DNA from: Amycolatopsis pithecellobii
Lineage (GTDB): Bacteria; Actinomycetota; Actinomycetes; Mycobacteriales; Pseudonocardiaceae
Direction of reading: 5' to 3'
Length of the DNA: 64,000 bases
NCBI RefSeq assembly: GCF_009707865.1
Contig: NZ_WMBA01000010.1
Location: 1 to 64,000 of the forward strand
The position numbers and the translations under genes are program-made. Of the stretch, positions 53,599 through 64,000 are shown piece by piece. A model generated the notes under the pieces. It made no database searches and had not been told where the DNA came from. It was given only the letters and a program-made list of their open reading frames with translations. Numbering within the stretch: the stretch's first letter is position 1; every line of letters starts with the position of its first letter.

Positions 53599-54645
53599 GT
53601 GACCGCCATTCGCGATCGGCAGCGCGAACCCGATGCCGACGAGGTAGCCGTGCCCTGGGACGAGCTTCCCATCGTCGGCGCGAGACGCGGTCTGCCTTGG
53701 TGGGGGGCCGTGCTGCTGGCGTTCGGCCTTTCGCTGGTGGGTGCGATCATCGACATGCAGTCGCAGAACGGCCTCGGCTGGGTCTTCCGGATCTGCTACT
53801 TCATCGGTGCGGTGGGCGCCATCTGCGCGGTGAAAAGGCGAAGCCTATTCGGACCGATGGTGCAACCACCCCTCGCGCTGGCGATCACGGTGCCTTTGGT
53901 TGTGCTGCTGATTTCCGGGGTACCGGCGAACAGCGACACGCTCGCCAAGGCGCTCGCCGTGGGCACGCCGCTGATCAACGGTTTTCCGGTCATGGCGGTG
54001 GCCACCGTGTGCACGTTGGCCATCGGCATCGCCCGGCTGTACCGCGAGCGCAACCCGGACGCGCCGGCAAAGGCCGCCGCGGACGACGGGGATGCCAAGC
54101 GACCGTCCGGTTCACGCAATCGTGACGGCGCGTCTGGCCGAGCCAGCAGGCCGGCACGTGAGAGTGCGGGGCGCGAGAGCAGCGCCACTCGCGCGCGCCG
54201 TCCCATCGAGAGGAGCGGGTCGCCGCGGGCTGGCGAGGGTGAGCAGCATCCGTCGTTGCCGCTGACGCCTCGGCGACGCGTGCAAGACTCGCCTCGGCGC
54301 GGCGAACCGGCCGGACGTGGTGGCTCGGGTGAGCCGCGCGGTGATCGCCGCGACCGCGAGCCAGGGGCGCGCGGTGATCGTCGTGACGGTGAGCCGGGTG
54401 CGCGTAGTGGGCGCACGCCACCGCCGGGCGCGGCGCGGCGTGGACGCCAGCCACGCGGCGCGGCGCCGGACGACGATCGGCGCCGCGGCGGTGAGAACCG
54501 TGACGCGCCCGGAGAACGCCCACGGCGGTCGAATCCACGTGGCAGCGGCGAACCGCGCGGCACGGGCGAGCCGCCTCGCCGCGCTCCCGGTCGACGCCTT
54601 GGGCCGCCGCCGCGCACTCGCCGTCCGTGGGACGACGAGGACTGA
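53599..54645 (+). CDS. DUF6542-like membrane protein with long Arg/Gly/Pro-rich tail
   Basis: 348-residue protein. Residues about 30-150 contain four hydrophobic segments (WWGAVLLAFGLSLVGAII, VFRICYFIGAVGAICAV, PLALAITVPLVVLLISG, MAVATVCTLAIGIARLY); the following 200 residues are disordered, with repeated GEP-R-RGDRRD / GARS-type units and many Arg. The tail could bind RNA, DNA or acidic polymers, but no function is established. GTG at 53599. The tail DNA is strongly GC-rich and repetitive, so its length may vary between strains. Confidence 0.8.
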   Translation: MTAIRDRQREPDADEVAVPWDELPIVGARRGLPWWGAVLLAFGLSLVGAIIDMQSQNGLGWVFRICYFIGAVGAICAVKRRSLFGPMVQPPLALAITVPLVVLLISGVPANSDTLAKALAVGTPLINGFPVMAVATVCTLAIGIARLYRERNPDAPAKAAADDGDAKRPSGSRNRDGASGRASRPARESAGRESSATRARRPIERSGSPRAGEGEQHPSLPLTPRRRVQDSPRRGEPAGRGGSGEPRGDRRDREPGARGDRRDGEPGARSGRTPPPGAARRGRQPRGAAPDDDRRRGGENRDAPGERPRRSNPRGSGEPRGTGEPPRRAPGRRLGPPPRTRRPWDDED

Positions 54646-55106
54646 TGGCCGACGGCGCGATGGCGTAGGGCCAGCGCCAGGCCACGCCTCAGTACGGCTT
54701 GCCCCGCGCCACCCAGCGGTAAAGCTTGCGCCGCGCTGCGGCAGGACTGACGGCCGGCGCCGCGCCGCGGTGGGGCTTGCGCTGCGGTCGGGCTCGCGCC
54801 GCGCCGCTGCGGTACGGCTTGCGCTGACGCCGCGTCAGGGGCGGACTGGCGGCCGACGCCACACCATCAGAACTGGCGGTTGACGCTGTCCAGGTACGAC
54901 GTGTCTCGCCCTGGGCTTGCGGCGGGAAGGACAACCCCGCGTTCCTCCAGCGTGGCCAGTAGGAGCAGCAGCCCTACAGCCACACGGTGCACACAGCTTG
55001 CCGGACGCCCGGCGAGGCACCGATTTGCGCACCGGAGCCGCGCACTGCATGTGAGGCCCGGCCTGGGCGCGCGTGCGCACTGCTCGGTGCGCGGGGGCGA
55101 GCCTGG
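54646..55106. other. Gene-free stretch with degenerate GC-rich repeats
   Basis: About 460 bp between the DUF6542-like gene and the end of ispH. GCTTGCGC recurs at irregular intervals through 54690-54840, in contexts resembling the repetitive tail of the preceding gene. Open frames through it look like random high-GC frames. No RNA gene or terminator was recognised. Confidence 0.55.
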
Positions 55107-56075
55107 CTACTTTGTGGCTTGGCGCAGTTCCCGCGGCAGGGCGAACGCGATCTTTTCGTTCGCGGTAGTGACTTCCTCGACCTGGCCCCAACCGCGCTCG
55201 GCCAGCCAGGCGAGCAGGTCCATGACGAGCACGTCCGGCACAGAGGCGCCGCTCGTGACGCCGACCGTGGTGACGCCGTCGAGCCAGGATTCGTCGACCT
55301 CGCGGGCGAAGTCGATCAGATGTGCATCGCGCGCGCCCGCCTGCAAAGCGACCTCGACAAGCCGCTTCGAGTTCGACGAGTTACGCGAGCCCACGACCAG
55401 CACCAGATCGCACTCGGCGGCCATGGCCTTGACCGCGATCTGACGATTCGACGTGGCGTAACAAATATCGTCGCTGGGCGGATCCGCCAGACCGGGGAAA
55501 CGTTCGCGCAGCTGGTCGACGCGCTCCATCGTCTCGTCCACGCTCAGCGTCGTCTGCGACAACCACACGACCTTCGACGGGTCACGCACCTGAACACTCG
55601 CGGCGTCGTCAGGTGTGTCGACGAGCTGCACGTGGTCCGGCGCCTCGCCCGAAGTGCCCTCGACCTCTTCGTGCCCGTGGTGCCCGATCAGCAGGATGTC
55701 GTAGTCGTCCTTGGCGAAGCGGTTGACTTCCTTGTGCACCTTGGTCACCAACGGGCAGGTGGCGTCGATGGTGCGCAGGTTCCGTTCCGCGGCTTCGGCA
55801 TGCACGGCAGGCGAAACCCCGTGCGCCGAGAACACCACCAACTCGCCTTCGGGCACCTCGGACGTCTCGTCGACGAAGATCACGCCGCGTTCACGCAGCG
55901 TCTCCACGACATGCCGGTTGTGCACGATCTCCTTGCGGACGTAGACCGGCGGCCCATGCAACTCCAGGGCCTTCTCGACCGCGATCACCGCGCGATCGAC
56001 CCCAGCGCAGTAGCCGCGCGGTTTGGCGAGCAATAGTCGTTTGGCGGGCTCGGTGGCAGGGCTCGCTGCACTCAT
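55107..56075 (-). CDS. ispH: 4-hydroxy-3-methylbut-2-enyl diphosphate reductase
   Basis: 322-residue [4Fe-4S] enzyme making IPP and DMAPP, last step of the MEP isoprenoid pathway. Cluster cysteines are in [15 protein letters not shown] and [11 protein letters not shown]; substrate-binding histidines in VFSAHGVSP and IGHHGHEE, and the C-terminal TSGASVPD are present. Located as in mycobacteria next to the lipid-droplet protein and xseAB, but on the opposite strand. Confidence 0.97.
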   Translation of the reverse strand: MSAASPATEPAKRLLLAKPRGYCAGVDRAVIAVEKALELHGPPVYVRKEIVHNRHVVETLRERGVIFVDETSEVPEGELVVFSAHGVSPAVHAEAAERNLRTIDATCPLVTKVHKEVNRFAKDDYDILLIGHHGHEEVEGTSGEAPDHVQLVDTPDDAASVQVRDPSKVVWLSQTTLSVDETMERVDQLRERFPGLADPPSDDICYATSNRQIAVKAMAAECDLVLVVGSRNSSNSKRLVEVALQAGARDAHLIDFAREVDESWLDGVTTVGVTSGASVPDVLVMDLLAWLAERGWGQVEEVTTANEKIAFALPRELRQATK

Positions 56076-56178
56076 ACCCCCAGGGTACGGCCAAGCCTCC
56101 TGTGCGGACCATCACGTCGGACGCGCCATCCGGCTTGATCAGTTGGGCAGGACGGCACCGGTACGGCACGCTGTACGC

Positions 56179-56850
56179 ATGAAGCCGCTCCCGCTCCCCC
56201 TCCGCGTCGCCGCGGGCCTGGCTGTGACAGCCGCCGAGCGTGCCCGCGAGCTCCCGAAAAACCTGGTGGGCCTGCCCGTCACCGTCGTCTCGCACGTGCT
56301 GCAGTTCTCCATGCGCGTGCAACAACACGTCACCGAACTGGCGATCAAAGGCGACGGGGCACTGTCCGCGCTGCGGCCCACCGAGGAAACGCCCAGCTGG
56401 GCCACTTTCGACGAGGACCTCCCGCCCTCACCCGGGCACAACGGCCACCAGCCGGCCCCTGTCGCGCGTGAAGTCGCCGACAGTGCGCGCGACCCGTGGG
56501 AACAGGAAGAACGCGCGCTCGCCGAAGATCACACCGAGGGTGAGTTCGACAGCGTGAACGGGACCCAACCCGTCGTAACCGAAACCGGCGAGGTGGCCGG
56601 TCTCGGTGCCTCGGGACCCGAAGGCCTCGGCATCGAACCGGCAGGTCTGGCTGGGCTGGCCAACTACGACGAGCTCAGCCTGCCGCAGCTACGCGCCCGG
56701 CTGCGGCGCTTCACGCTCGATGAGCTCGAGGAGCTACTCACGTACGAGCGCACGCACGAGAACCGGCCGTCTTTCGTCGGGATGCTCGCGCGGCGGATCA
56801 GCAACATCAGGCGACTGTCCGAAGGCGACAACGGCGCCGGCGGCCAGTGA
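56179..56850 (+). CDS. Lipid-droplet-associated protein
   Basis: 223-residue actinobacterial protein of the Rv1109c type. The amphipathic start (KPLPLPLRVAAGLAVTAAERARELPKNL then VGLPVTVVSHVLQFSM) probably sits on membranes or lipid droplets; the middle is acidic and disordered, and the C-terminal SLPQLRARLRRFTLDELEELLTYE is a helical domain. ATG at 56179 begins the conserved part. Upstream partner of xseA in the same direction. Confidence 0.82.
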   Translation: MKPLPLPLRVAAGLAVTAAERARELPKNLVGLPVTVVSHVLQFSMRVQQHVTELAIKGDGALSALRPTEETPSWATFDEDLPPSPGHNGHQPAPVAREVADSARDPWEQEERALAEDHTEGEFDSVNGTQPVVTETGEVAGLGASGPEGLGIEPAGLAGLANYDELSLPQLRARLRRFTLDELEELLTYERTHENRPSFVGMLARRISNIRRLSEGDNGAGGQ

Positions 56851-57275
56851 GCGCTGAGAACTCGCGCCGCACCCGTCACATGACTGCCACCCGACCGGCA
56901 CGCCGGCAGCACCGCAGCCTGGTGAAACCCCCACACCGGCCACGCCCGAGACACATCGCCGGCAAACACACCGAGTCACCGGAAAGCCGCCCCGCCAAAG
57001 CGACTACCGCTGGAGACCGGGCACTGGACGATCACATCACGGGAGACCGGCCCGAAAAACACACCGCCGGACGCCGGCCAACGGACGACTGTCACGTCGA
57101 CAACGTCGCCGCTGACAACAGTGCCCCCATAGGTCGGCTACCGGTCAGCCGCCGGACCGCGGCAACCGGTGGGCGCCGGGCGCCTGGAATCCATACCACT
57201 GCGACGACCACCTCAGACCGGCCGTTTGCGGGGGCGGGCAACCGGACCGTGAGGGCAAGGGGGCCCATCTCGTGA
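56847..57275 (+). CDS. Doubtful Arg/Thr/His-rich ORF between lipid-droplet gene and xseA
   Basis: 142-codon open frame that overlaps the gene before it and xseA after it by 4 bp each (GTGA at both ends). The protein is Arg/Thr/Pro/His-rich with repeats of the TGDRPEKHTAGRRPTDD kind and uses rare codons (AGA, ATA, CTA, TTT) more than its neighbours, so it may be spacer that is merely open. If not coding, the 421 bp hold no recognised feature. Confidence 0.3.
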   Translation: MSAENSRRTRHMTATRPARRQHRSLVKPPHRPRPRHIAGKHTESPESRPAKATTAGDRALDDHITGDRPEKHTAGRRPTDDCHVDNVAADNSAPIGRLPVSRRTAATGGRRAPGIHTTATTTSDRPFAGAGNRTVRARGPIS

Positions 57276-58528
57276 GCACAGAATCGGCTGCCGGCAGGGA
57301 CCAGACCACGGCTGAAAACCCGTGGCCGGTCCGGACTGTGGCGCGGAAAATCGCCGACTGGATTCACCGGCTTGGTGCGGTGTGGGTCGAGGGCCAGGTC
57401 ACCCAGATCTCCGCACGCCCCGGCACGCAGACCGCCTTCCTCACGTTGCGCGACCCGTCCGCCGACGTGTCCATGACCGTCACCGCACCGATGCGGCTCG
57501 TGCGCGCCATCGAGCCACCGTTGCGGGATGGCGCAAGCGTCGTCGTGTTCGCCAAGCCGACGTTCTTCCTCGGGCGCGGCACCATCAGCTTGCGCGCCGC
57601 CGAAATCCGCGCCGTCGGGATCGGGGAACTGCTCGCGCGCATCGAACGCCTCCGCCGGCTTCTCGACGCCGAAGGGCTGTTCGCGCCCGCCCGCAAACGT
57701 AAACTTCCCTTCCTTCCCAAGGGGATCGGCCTCATCACCGGCCGGGCGTCCGCCGCCGAGCACGACGTGCTCGTCAACGCGCACAACCGCTGGCCGGCCG
57801 CGCCCATCCAGGTCATCAACACCGCCGTGCAGGGCCCCACCGCCGTCCCCCAGATCCGCAAGGCACTGTCCATTCTGGACTCCGACCCGAATATCGACGT
57901 CATCGTCATCGCCCGCGGCGGCGGCAGCGTCGAAGACCTGCTGCCCTTCTCCGACGAAGCCCTGTGCCGGGCCGTCTCGGCCGCGCGTACCCCCGTCGTC
58001 AGCGCGATCGGCCACGAACCCGACAGCCCGCTGCTCGACTACGTCGCCGACCTCCGTTGCTCGACGCCGACCGATGCCGGGAAACGGATCGTCCCCGACG
58101 TCCGGGAAGAAGCCGCCCGCGTCCACCAGCTACGCGACCGCGCCCGGCGCGCCCTGCACGGCTGGGTCGACACCCAGGCCCGCCTGCTGAACCAGCTGTG
58201 CAGCCGCCCCGTACTCGCCGACCCGATCGGACCGATCAACCGCCGCGCGGACGACGTCGAACTGCACCGCGAGCGCGGCCGCCGGGCGATGCTCAACACG
58301 CTGTCCCACGAGCAAGCCGCCGTCGCGTCCGCGCGGGCCCGGCTCACCGCGCTCGGCCCCGCGGCGACGATGGCGCGCGGCTACACCGTCGTGCAATATC
58401 CCGACGACCAAGGCAACCTTCAGGTACTGCGATCCATCTCTGAAGTGGCGGACGGAACTCCGCTGCGCGTGCGCGTCGTCGACGGCGCCGTGCACGCGGT
58501 CGCCCGGACCGTCGAGCCTGGAGAGTAG
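57272..58528 (+). CDS. xseA: Exodeoxyribonuclease VII large subunit
   Basis: 418-residue catalytic subunit. N-terminal OB fold (IHRLGAVWVEGQVTQISARP, TAFLTLRDPSADVSMTV), then the nuclease core with IGLITGRASAAEHDVL, VIVIARGGGSVEDLLPFSDE and SAIGHEPDSPLLDYVADLR (the catalytic/metal segment), and a C-terminal coiled coil. GTG at 57272. Degrades single-stranded DNA with XseB. Confidence 0.96.
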   Translation: MSTESAAGRDQTTAENPWPVRTVARKIADWIHRLGAVWVEGQVTQISARPGTQTAFLTLRDPSADVSMTVTAPMRLVRAIEPPLRDGASVVVFAKPTFFLGRGTISLRAAEIRAVGIGELLARIERLRRLLDAEGLFAPARKRKLPFLPKGIGLITGRASAAEHDVLVNAHNRWPAAPIQVINTAVQGPTAVPQIRKALSILDSDPNIDVIVIARGGGSVEDLLPFSDEALCRAVSAARTPVVSAIGHEPDSPLLDYVADLRCSTPTDAGKRIVPDVREEAARVHQLRDRARRALHGWVDTQARLLNQLCSRPVLADPIGPINRRADDVELHRERGRRAMLNTLSHEQAAVASARARLTALGPAATMARGYTVVQYPDDQGNLQVLRSISEVADGTPLRVRVVDGAVHAVARTVEPGE

Positions 58529-58531
58529 GAA

Positions 58532-58927
58532 GTGCGCAGCCCCACGTTCCTGCCGCTCACCACCGACGCGGCAGTGCACGCCGGAGCACACACCGTGCTG
58601 CACCGCGCCACCGAAGCCGACCGGACCGCCGATGTCTGCTGGGCCTCGCTACTGGCCGGCGCCGAAGCGACCCGATGCGGCCTGGAAACCCGGCTACGCC
58701 GGCTGTCCGAAGCAACCTCCGTCTACGTCGGCACCAAGTGGTGGTTCAGCCAGGGGTCCACCTACCGCGAACGCGTCGCGCGGGCACAGGGGTGCATCGA
58801 GGAAGCCATCACCGATGGCGACGGCAGCGAGTTCGCACACGCGTTCATGGGCTACGACCACGCGCTGGCGAGCGCGCTAGTCTGCACCAGTGAGCGAGGC
58901 CGCGGAAAACACAGAGCTCGGCTATGA
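58532..58927 (+). CDS. Hypothetical protein inserted between xseA and xseB
   Basis: 131-residue mainly helical protein ([60 protein letters not shown]) that I do not recognise. GTG at 58532 comes 3 nt after the xseA stop with GGAGAGTAGGAA before it, and its end overlaps the first 38 bp of xseB, so it is built into the operon. Codon use is like its neighbours. A role with exonuclease VII is only positional. Confidence 0.65.
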   Translation: MRSPTFLPLTTDAAVHAGAHTVLHRATEADRTADVCWASLLAGAEATRCGLETRLRRLSEATSVYVGTKWWFSQGSTYRERVARAQGCIEEAITDGDGSEFAHAFMGYDHALASALVCTSERGRGKHRARL

Positions 58928-59120
58928 ACAGGCCCGTGACCAGCTCGTCGAGGTAGTGCGTGAGCTCGAGACAGGAGGCTTGTCGCTCGAGCAGTCACTC
59001 GCGCTGTGGGAGAAAGGCGAGCACCTCGCCAAGGTCTGCGAGCGTCATCTCGAAGGTGCGCGCGAGCGCATCGAGACAGCGCTGAAATCGGTTGAGGACG
59101 AAGCCGAGGACGCTGAGTGA
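58890..59120 (+). CDS. xseB: Exodeoxyribonuclease VII small subunit
   Basis: 76-residue helical subunit. [20 protein letters not shown], then [21 protein letters not shown] and the C-terminal [17 protein letters not shown] match the XseB family. GTG at 58890 lies inside the end of the preceding gene. Several copies bind each XseA. Confidence 0.95.
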   Translation: MSEAAENTELGYEQARDQLVEVVRELETGGLSLEQSLALWEKGEHLAKVCERHLEGARERIETALKSVEDEAEDAE

Positions 59121-59205
59121 GGTTCCCCATGCCCGGGAATACCCCCCGGTGAGGGCGCGGTCTGAGAGAATCGACCTCCGCCCAGCACCGAACCGGGAGG
59201 AACCC

Positions 59206-60255
59206 ATGTCGAACACCCCGTCCGCGAGCAGAAAAGAAGCGCCGGACCGCAACCTGGCGATGGAGCTGGTGCGCGTCACCGAAGCCGCGGCGATGGCGGC
59301 GGGCCGCTGGGTCGGCAAGGGCGACAAGAACGCCGGCGACGGTGCCGCCGTCGACGCGATGCGCCAGCTCATCTCCACCGTCTCCATGCGCGGCGTTGTC
59401 GTCATCGGTGAGGGCGAGAAGGACGAAGCGCCCATGCTGTACAACGGCGAAGAGGTCGGCAACGGCAACGGCCCCGACTGCGACGTCGCGGTGGACCCGA
59501 TCGACGGCACCACGTTGATGGCCAAGGGAATGCCGAACGCGCTGGCCGTGCTCGCCGTCGCCGAGCGCGGCGCGATGTTCGACCCGTCCGCGGTGTTCTA
59601 CATGGAAAAACTCGCCGTGGGCCCGGAAGCCGCCGGGGTGGTCGACCTGGCCGCGCCGGTCGCGGAGAACATCCGCCGGGTCGCGAAAGCCAAGCACAGC
59701 AGCGTTTCCGACGTCACCGTGTGCATCCTCGACCGCCCGCGCCACGAACAGCTCGTGAAGGAGGTTCGCGAAGCCGGCGCCCGGATCCGGTTCATCTCCG
59801 ACGGTGACGTGGCGGGGGCGATCGCGGCGGCCCGCCCCACCACCGGCGTCGATCTGCTGCTGGGCATCGGTGGCACACCCGAGGGCATCATCGCGGCCTG
59901 CGCCATGAAGTGTCTCGGCGGTGAGCTGCAGGCCCGGTTGTGGCCCAAGGATGACGCCGAGCGGGAGAAGGCCATCGCCGCCGGGCACGATCTCGACCGG
60001 ATCCTGACGAACGACGACCTGGTGCGCGGGGACAACGTGTTCTTCTGCGCCACCGGCGTCACCGACGGGGACCTGTTGCGCGGCACGCTCTACCGCGCCG
60101 GTGGCGTGACGACGCAGTCGATCGTCATGCGGTCGAAGTCGGGCACCGTCCGCATGATCGATGGCTACCACCGGCTGACCAAGTTGCGCGCCTACTCCTC
60201 GATCGACTTCGACGGGGCACCCGGCGACGAAGATCCCATGCCGCCATTGCCGTGA
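59206..60255 (+). CDS. glpX: Fructose-1,6-bisphosphatase class II
   Basis: 349-residue Mg/Mn-dependent phosphatase of gluconeogenesis. Family blocks are [51 protein letters not shown] (metal and phosphate site) and [23 protein letters not shown] at 59206 follows GGGAGG at normal spacing. The only class II enzyme expected in actinomycetes; 85 bp after xseB. Confidence 0.96.
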   Translation: MSNTPSASRKEAPDRNLAMELVRVTEAAAMAAGRWVGKGDKNAGDGAAVDAMRQLISTVSMRGVVVIGEGEKDEAPMLYNGEEVGNGNGPDCDVAVDPIDGTTLMAKGMPNALAVLAVAERGAMFDPSAVFYMEKLAVGPEAAGVVDLAAPVAENIRRVAKAKHSSVSDVTVCILDRPRHEQLVKEVREAGARIRFISDGDVAGAIAAARPTTGVDLLLGIGGTPEGIIAACAMKCLGGELQARLWPKDDAEREKAIAAGHDLDRILTNDDLVRGDNVFFCATGVTDGDLLRGTLYRAGGVTTQSIVMRSKSGTVRMIDGYHRLTKLRAYSSIDFDGAPGDEDPMPPLP

Positions 60256-61067
60256 GGGCAGTGCTCGCCGGCGCCGCCTGCTGTCTGCTGGCGGTGTTGT
60301 TCGTGGTCCAGCCGGGGTCGGCCGCCGAACCCAGGATCGTGGGCGGCACCGAGGCCGATCAGCAATACTCGTTCGCTGCCGCGTTGCAGACCACGGACGG
60401 CGAGTTCTTCTGCGGGGGCTCGCTGCTCGACGCGTCGTGGCTGGTCACGGCCGCGCATTGCGTGCAGGGGCGGGACCCGTCGTCGTTCACCGCCCACGTC
60501 GGCAGCAACGACCGCACCCAGGGCGGCGAGCTCGCCAAGCCCGACAAGGTAGTCGTCAGCCCCGACTACAACTCGGCCGGCGCGGGCGGGGACATCGCGC
60601 TGGTGCACGTGTCCGCGCCGGTCACCGCCGCCCCGATCCGGCTCGGCACGGCCACCGCGGTCGGCAGCACGGTGCGCCTGCTCGGCTGGGGCCAGACGTG
60701 CCCGACACCCGGCTGCGGCGGCGGGCCCACGATGTTGCAGCAGCTGGATTCGCAGCTGGTGGACCCGGCCCGGTGCACCGCGCCGATCAACCCCGGCGTC
60801 GAGCTGTGCACCGACAGTCCGGACGCCAAATCCGGTGCCTGCTTCGGCGATTCCGGCGGACCCGAGCTCACGCAGATGGACGGGCACTGGGCGCTGCTGG
60901 GCGTGACCAGCCGGCCCGGTGCCGAGTCGTCGACGTGCGCGACGGCGCCGTCGATCTACACCTCGGCTGTCGCTTACGCGGCCTGGATCACGAAGCTGGT
61001 GTCACCGCCGTCCAGCCCGACGCCGACTCCCACACAGCCGAGCCCAACGCCCACGCCCGCACCCTGA
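60252..61067 (+). CDS. Secreted trypsin-like serine protease (S1A)
   Basis: 271-residue secreted protease. Signal peptide ([20 protein letters not shown], cleavage near SAAEP), then IVGG at the mature N-terminus, catalytic His in VTAAHCV, Asp in GGDIALVHV and Ser in CFGDSGGP. Six or more cysteines can form the usual disulfides. A Pro/Thr-rich tail of about 20 residues may tether it to the wall. The start overlaps the glpX stop (GTGA). Because mature IVGG follows the signal almost directly (AAEPR), there is hardly any propeptide. Confidence 0.92.
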   Translation: MRAVLAGAACCLLAVLFVVQPGSAAEPRIVGGTEADQQYSFAAALQTTDGEFFCGGSLLDASWLVTAAHCVQGRDPSSFTAHVGSNDRTQGGELAKPDKVVVSPDYNSAGAGGDIALVHVSAPVTAAPIRLGTATAVGSTVRLLGWGQTCPTPGCGGGPTMLQQLDSQLVDPARCTAPINPGVELCTDSPDAKSGACFGDSGGPELTQMDGHWALLGVTSRPGAESSTCATAPSIYTSAVAYAAWITKLVSPPSSPTPTPTQPSPTPTPAP

Positions 61068-61070
61068 CGG

Positions 61071-62048
61071 TCATTCCACGTTGCTGGAGTGCCCGGGAAA
61101 CAGGTGCGCGTCGGGATCGAGGGCGACCGCGATGTTGTTGACGGCCGTGGCCGCCTCGCCGAAACCGGTCGCGATCAGCTTGACCTTTCCGGGATAGGCG
61201 GCGACATCACCCGCGGCAAAAACCCGTGGTCGCGCGGTCGCCATCGTCGAGTCGACGTGAATCGCGCGGTGATCGATCTCGAGTCCCCAGTTCTCGATGG
61301 GCCCGAGGTCCGCGGTGAAACCCAGGGCCGCCACCACGGCCTGCGCGGGCAACACCACCGGATCGGCGCCCTTCGGACTCACCACAACCTCGCACAGCGT
61401 GCCCGAAGAATCGTCGCGCAGCTCGGTGACCTCGGCGTCGGTGATCATCGGGACGCCGAGCCCCTGCGCCTCACGCACGATGGACTCCGCGGCCCGGAAC
61501 TTCGCGCGCCGGTGCACCAGCGTCACGCTCGCCGCGACCGGATGCAGGGCGAGCACCCAGTCGAACGCGGAGTCCCCGCCACCGACCACCACCACGTCCT
61601 GCCCGGCATGCGCGTCCAGCGACGGCACGAAATGCACCATCCCGCGCCCCAGCCAGCCGTCCCCGGCCGGCAGTGGCCGCGGGGTGAACTCGCCGATCCC
61701 CGCGGTGATCAGCACTGCGCCGGCGTGCACGACGTCACCGCCGTCGAGCACCACGTCCACCCCTTGCGACCCGTCACGCAAGGTTTCCGCCTTGCGCCCC
61801 AACAGGTATCGCGGCTCCCACGGCGCCGCCTGCTCAACCAGGCCTTTGATGAGATCGCGCCCGCGCACCGCAGGGAACCCGCCGACGTCGTAGATCATCT
61901 TTTCCGGGTACATCGCGGTGACCTGGCCACCGGCCTCGGGCAGCGAGTCGACGACGGCCATCGACAGCCCGCGGAACCCGGCGTAGTAGGCAGCGAACAG
62001 ACCAGTCGGCCCGGCGCCGACGATGAGCAGGTCGACGGAAAGATCCAT
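61071..62048 (-). CDS. Ferredoxin-NADP reductase, thioredoxin-reductase-like type
   Basis: 325-residue FAD/NADPH flavoprotein of the two-domain TrxB-like FNR group. FAD site [20 protein letters not shown], the marker [25 protein letters not shown] site [17 protein letters not shown], and the final FAD motif [22 protein letters not shown]. There is no CxxC disulfide between the domains, which separates it from thioredoxin reductase. ATG at 62048. Electron partner (ferredoxin or flavodoxin) unknown. Confidence 0.9.
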   Translation of the reverse strand: MDLSVDLLIVGAGPTGLFAAYYAGFRGLSMAVVDSLPEAGGQVTAMYPEKMIYDVGGFPAVRGRDLIKGLVEQAAPWEPRYLLGRKAETLRDGSQGVDVVLDGGDVVHAGAVLITAGIGEFTPRPLPAGDGWLGRGMVHFVPSLDAHAGQDVVVVGGGDSAFDWVLALHPVAASVTLVHRRAKFRAAESIVREAQGLGVPMITDAEVTELRDDSSGTLCEVVVSPKGADPVVLPAQAVVAALGFTADLGPIENWGLEIDHRAIHVDSTMATARPRVFAAGDVAAYPGKVKLIATGFGEAATAVNNIAVALDPDAHLFPGHSSNVE

Positions 62049-62155
62049 CGGGGGGTACCGCCCTTCAGCCGGTGATCTCCAGCACCTGGATCGTAGCCAC
62101 ATCGCGTGCCCAAGCACACGAGGCGAACGCGACCGTGCTGCGCGAAACTGGCGTT

Positions 62156-63556
<1,401 letters not shown>

Positions 63557-63564
63557 GCCGGTCG

Positions 63565-63655
63565 TTACCAATCCGACGGCAGTCATGGCGGAAACTGGTG
63601 TCTATAGGCAGATGGGCTGCGGACCGTATCCGCCTACTTTCGGTCGGATTGGTAA
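63565..63655. repeat. 91-bp palindromic intergenic element
   Basis: Perfect 13-bp inverted repeats, TTACCAATCCGAC (63565-63577) and GTCGGATTGGTAA (63643-63655), enclose a 65-bp core with its own nested 6-bp stem (GGCGGA 63587-63592, TCCGCC 63629-63634). It begins 9 bp after the fumC stop and ends 1 bp before the convergent gene's stop. TA lies at both outer edges. Could be a MITE-like remnant or a bidirectional terminator. Confidence 0.7.
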
Positions 63656-63656
63656 G

Positions 63657-64000
63657 TCACGCGACGTCCCGGTGCGCGGCCGGTGGGCGGCGCTCCTGCC
63701 GGGACGTCGGCGCGTGACCGGGCTGGCCGAGCCGCGTCTGGGTTTTCGTACTCGTGCGCTGCCCGTCCGCCCGTCCGCCCGGCCACGGCCACCGGCCCTC
63801 CCGGGCGCCGATGAGCGCGGTGCACAACACCCCGAGCAGCAACGGCACGTGACTGGCCAGCCGGTACCAGCCGACCTCGCCGCCGATGAAGTCCACAGTG
63901 GACAGAACGGCGAGCACGAGCGTGAAGCTGAGCAACACCGGCAACTGAGTGCGCGCGTTGCGCGGCCGCGAGGCGACCCAGAGCAGTGCGACGCCGACCG
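63657..64000 (-). CDS. Membrane protein, N-terminus outside window
   Basis: At least 114 residues of a membrane protein running off the right edge. The visible part has a hydrophobic stretch (VGVALLWVASRPR), another (LPVLLSFTLVLAVLSTVDFI), a third (SHVPLLLGVLCTALIGA) and a polar, Arg/Pro-rich C-terminal tail of about 45 residues. No family recognised. Confidence 0.6.
   Translation of the reverse strand, partial: VGVALLWVASRPRNARTQLPVLLSFTLVLAVLSTVDFIGGEVGWYRLASHVPLLLGVLCTALIGAREGRWPWPGGRADGQRTSTKTQTRLGQPGHAPTSRQERRPPAAHRDVA

Noticed and set aside
54689-55191. Minus-strand frames with repeated RRQRKPYR-like units as genes
   Set aside because: They follow a degenerate DNA repeat, lack ribosome sites and have no fold-like pattern.

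Overview
The window is high-GC DNA from an actinomycete, most likely a Pseudonocardiaceae member of the Amycolatopsis type. This is inferred from the mycothiol gene mshB, a whiB2-like regulator, many GTG starts and 4-bp ATGA/GTGA overlaps, and two blocks whose order resembles mycobacterial chromosomes: manA / SIS protein / Trm112 / manB / DUF3499 / degenerate metallopeptidase / whiB2, and ispH / lipid-droplet protein / xseA / xseB. It looks like ordinary chromosome with one clear mobile element.

Layout. 1-7.7 kb: a PIN toxin-antitoxin pair cut by the window edge, ahcY, a polytopic membrane protein with a hydrolase-like tail, an amino-acid permease, a cation diffusion facilitator, and a DUF2000 gene divergent from an Lrp regulator. 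8.2-15.4 kb: the mannose-activation cluster and neighbours up to whiB2. 15.6-18.2 kb: a site-2 protease and mshB. 18.3-26.1 kb: an oligopeptide-type ABC transporter (double ATPase facing two permeases and two binding lipoproteins) whose two halves converge on a GC-rich 22-bp repeat array. 26.2-28.5 kb: typA and a 44-residue Cys/Lys-rich protein behind a near-consensus IdeR/DtxR iron box. 30.3-31.4 kb: an auxiliary trpS behind a complete trp attenuator with a Trp-Trp leader peptide. 31.4-32.6 kb: a second PIN/Phd module and a NUDIX gene. 32.6-37.6 kb: a two-component system divergent from a secreted LolA-like protein and an ABC exporter, with paired TCTCAG repeats between them. 37.6-42.8 kb: thiamine transporter thiBPQ, an IS110-family insertion and a TPP riboswitch. 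42.8-64 kb: pterin dehydratase, small membrane peptides, a secreted peptidase-like protein, ychF, DNA-repair genes (ada-alkA, ogt, sbcCD, rmuC), ispH, xseAB, glpX, a trypsin-like protease, a ferredoxin reductase-like flavoprotein, fumC and a partial membrane gene.

Most striking locus. An IS110-family element (about 41278-42685) sits exactly in the Shine-Dalgarno sequence that once joined a TPP riboswitch to thiB. The non-coding left end of the element can be read as a bridge RNA: four short guide segments, in the order left target, right target, left donor, right donor, match the two flanks and the two element ends around a CT core dinucleotide. Removing the element restores a Shine-Dalgarno (GAGGAGG) 4 nt before thiB, and the riboswitch carries a matching anti-Shine-Dalgarno. 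The insertion has therefore probably uncoupled thiamine uptake from TPP control. These are readings by eye; covariance, folding and homology searches were not run.
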